This document shows, one piece after another, positions 31,369-31,369 of a DNA stretch of 31,369 nt; within the stretch, counting starts at the first letter, position 1, and the number at the start of each line of letters is the position of its first letter. The notes under the pieces are model-generated. The model was not told where the DNA came from. It saw nothing but the letters and a program-made list of their open reading frames with translations, and ran no database searches. Origin of the DNA: Scatosoma sp045645245 (GTDB lineage Bacteria; Bacillota; Clostridia; Christensenellales; Borkfalkiaceae); NCBI GenBank assembly GCA_045645245.1, contig JAZRIK010000076.1, positions 1 to 31,369 of the forward strand. The letters run 5' to 3'. The position numbers and the translations under genes are program-made.

Positions 31369-31369
31369 A

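Noticed and set aside
1..31369. CRISPR array, tRNA, rRNA, IS element, prophage or toxin-antitoxin or defence cluster
   Set aside because: No spaced direct repeats, cloverleaf, transposase, integrase or recognisable defence gene was seen on either strand.

Overview
The window is a dense chromosomal segment from a Bacillota (Firmicutes) bacterium, most likely an anaerobic member of Clostridia. The evidence is the rpmB / Asp23-YloU / YloV-FakA block next to a yicC-gmk-rpoZ-priA-def-fmt-rsmB-rlmN-rpe operon (the yloC to yloV order of Bacillus), a pcrA-ligA pair, and an anaerobe's enzyme set (ferredoxin-linked indolepyruvate oxidoreductase, superoxide reductase, rubredoxin fusion). I cannot name a genus; a gut-type lineage such as Christensenellales is only a guess. 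Every gene except rpmB is on the minus strand. No tRNA, rRNA, CRISPR array, IS element or prophage is visible, and no gene-free stretch exceeds 300 bases.

Right to left, in the direction of transcription: (i) 31369-28333: the end of a small membrane ORF and its terminator, then a polar amino-acid ABC importer operon (lipoprotein, permease, ATPase) ending with a YerC/TrpR-like regulator. (ii) 28291-26009: YhcH/YiaL family protein, rhomboid-like membrane protein lacking the protease residues, RluA-type pseudouridine synthase, terminator. (iii) 25977-18602: one promoter and a tightly packed gene run: a GH67-like TIM-barrel protein, IorA, IorB, a PaaK-type aryl-CoA ligase, a double-ACT protein, LuxS, a nitroreductase and a BFD-like 2Fe-2S protein. 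The middle of this run looks like a pathway from aromatic 2-oxo acids to aryl-acetyl-CoA and aryl-acetate. (iv) 18544-17439: superoxide reductase and a flavin reductase-rubredoxin fusion, behind a promoter with a palindromic candidate operator. (v) 17345-16608: rpsU, terminator, and an unknown 138-residue protein. (vi) 16580-11959: pcrA and ligA, separated by a long imperfect palindromic repeat that contributes the pcrA stop codon. (vii) 11860-1303: an eleven-gene housekeeping operon, yicC to a MATE exporter. In it the usual remA, coaBC, prpC, prkC, rsgA and thiN positions are empty, and a YgjV-like membrane protein sits between rlmN and rpe. (viii) 1077-1: divergent promoters for rpmB (plus) and asp23 (minus), an asp23 terminator, and the start of fakA running off the left edge.

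Most of the window is ordinary housekeeping. The items I consider most worth a second look are the palindromic repeat at the pcrA end, a 17-base tail shared by two terminators, the aromatic 2-oxo acid / LuxS / redox gene run with its unassigned GH67-like first gene, the superoxide reductase with a lost centre I and a palindrome at its transcription start, and the rhomboid pseudoprotease.
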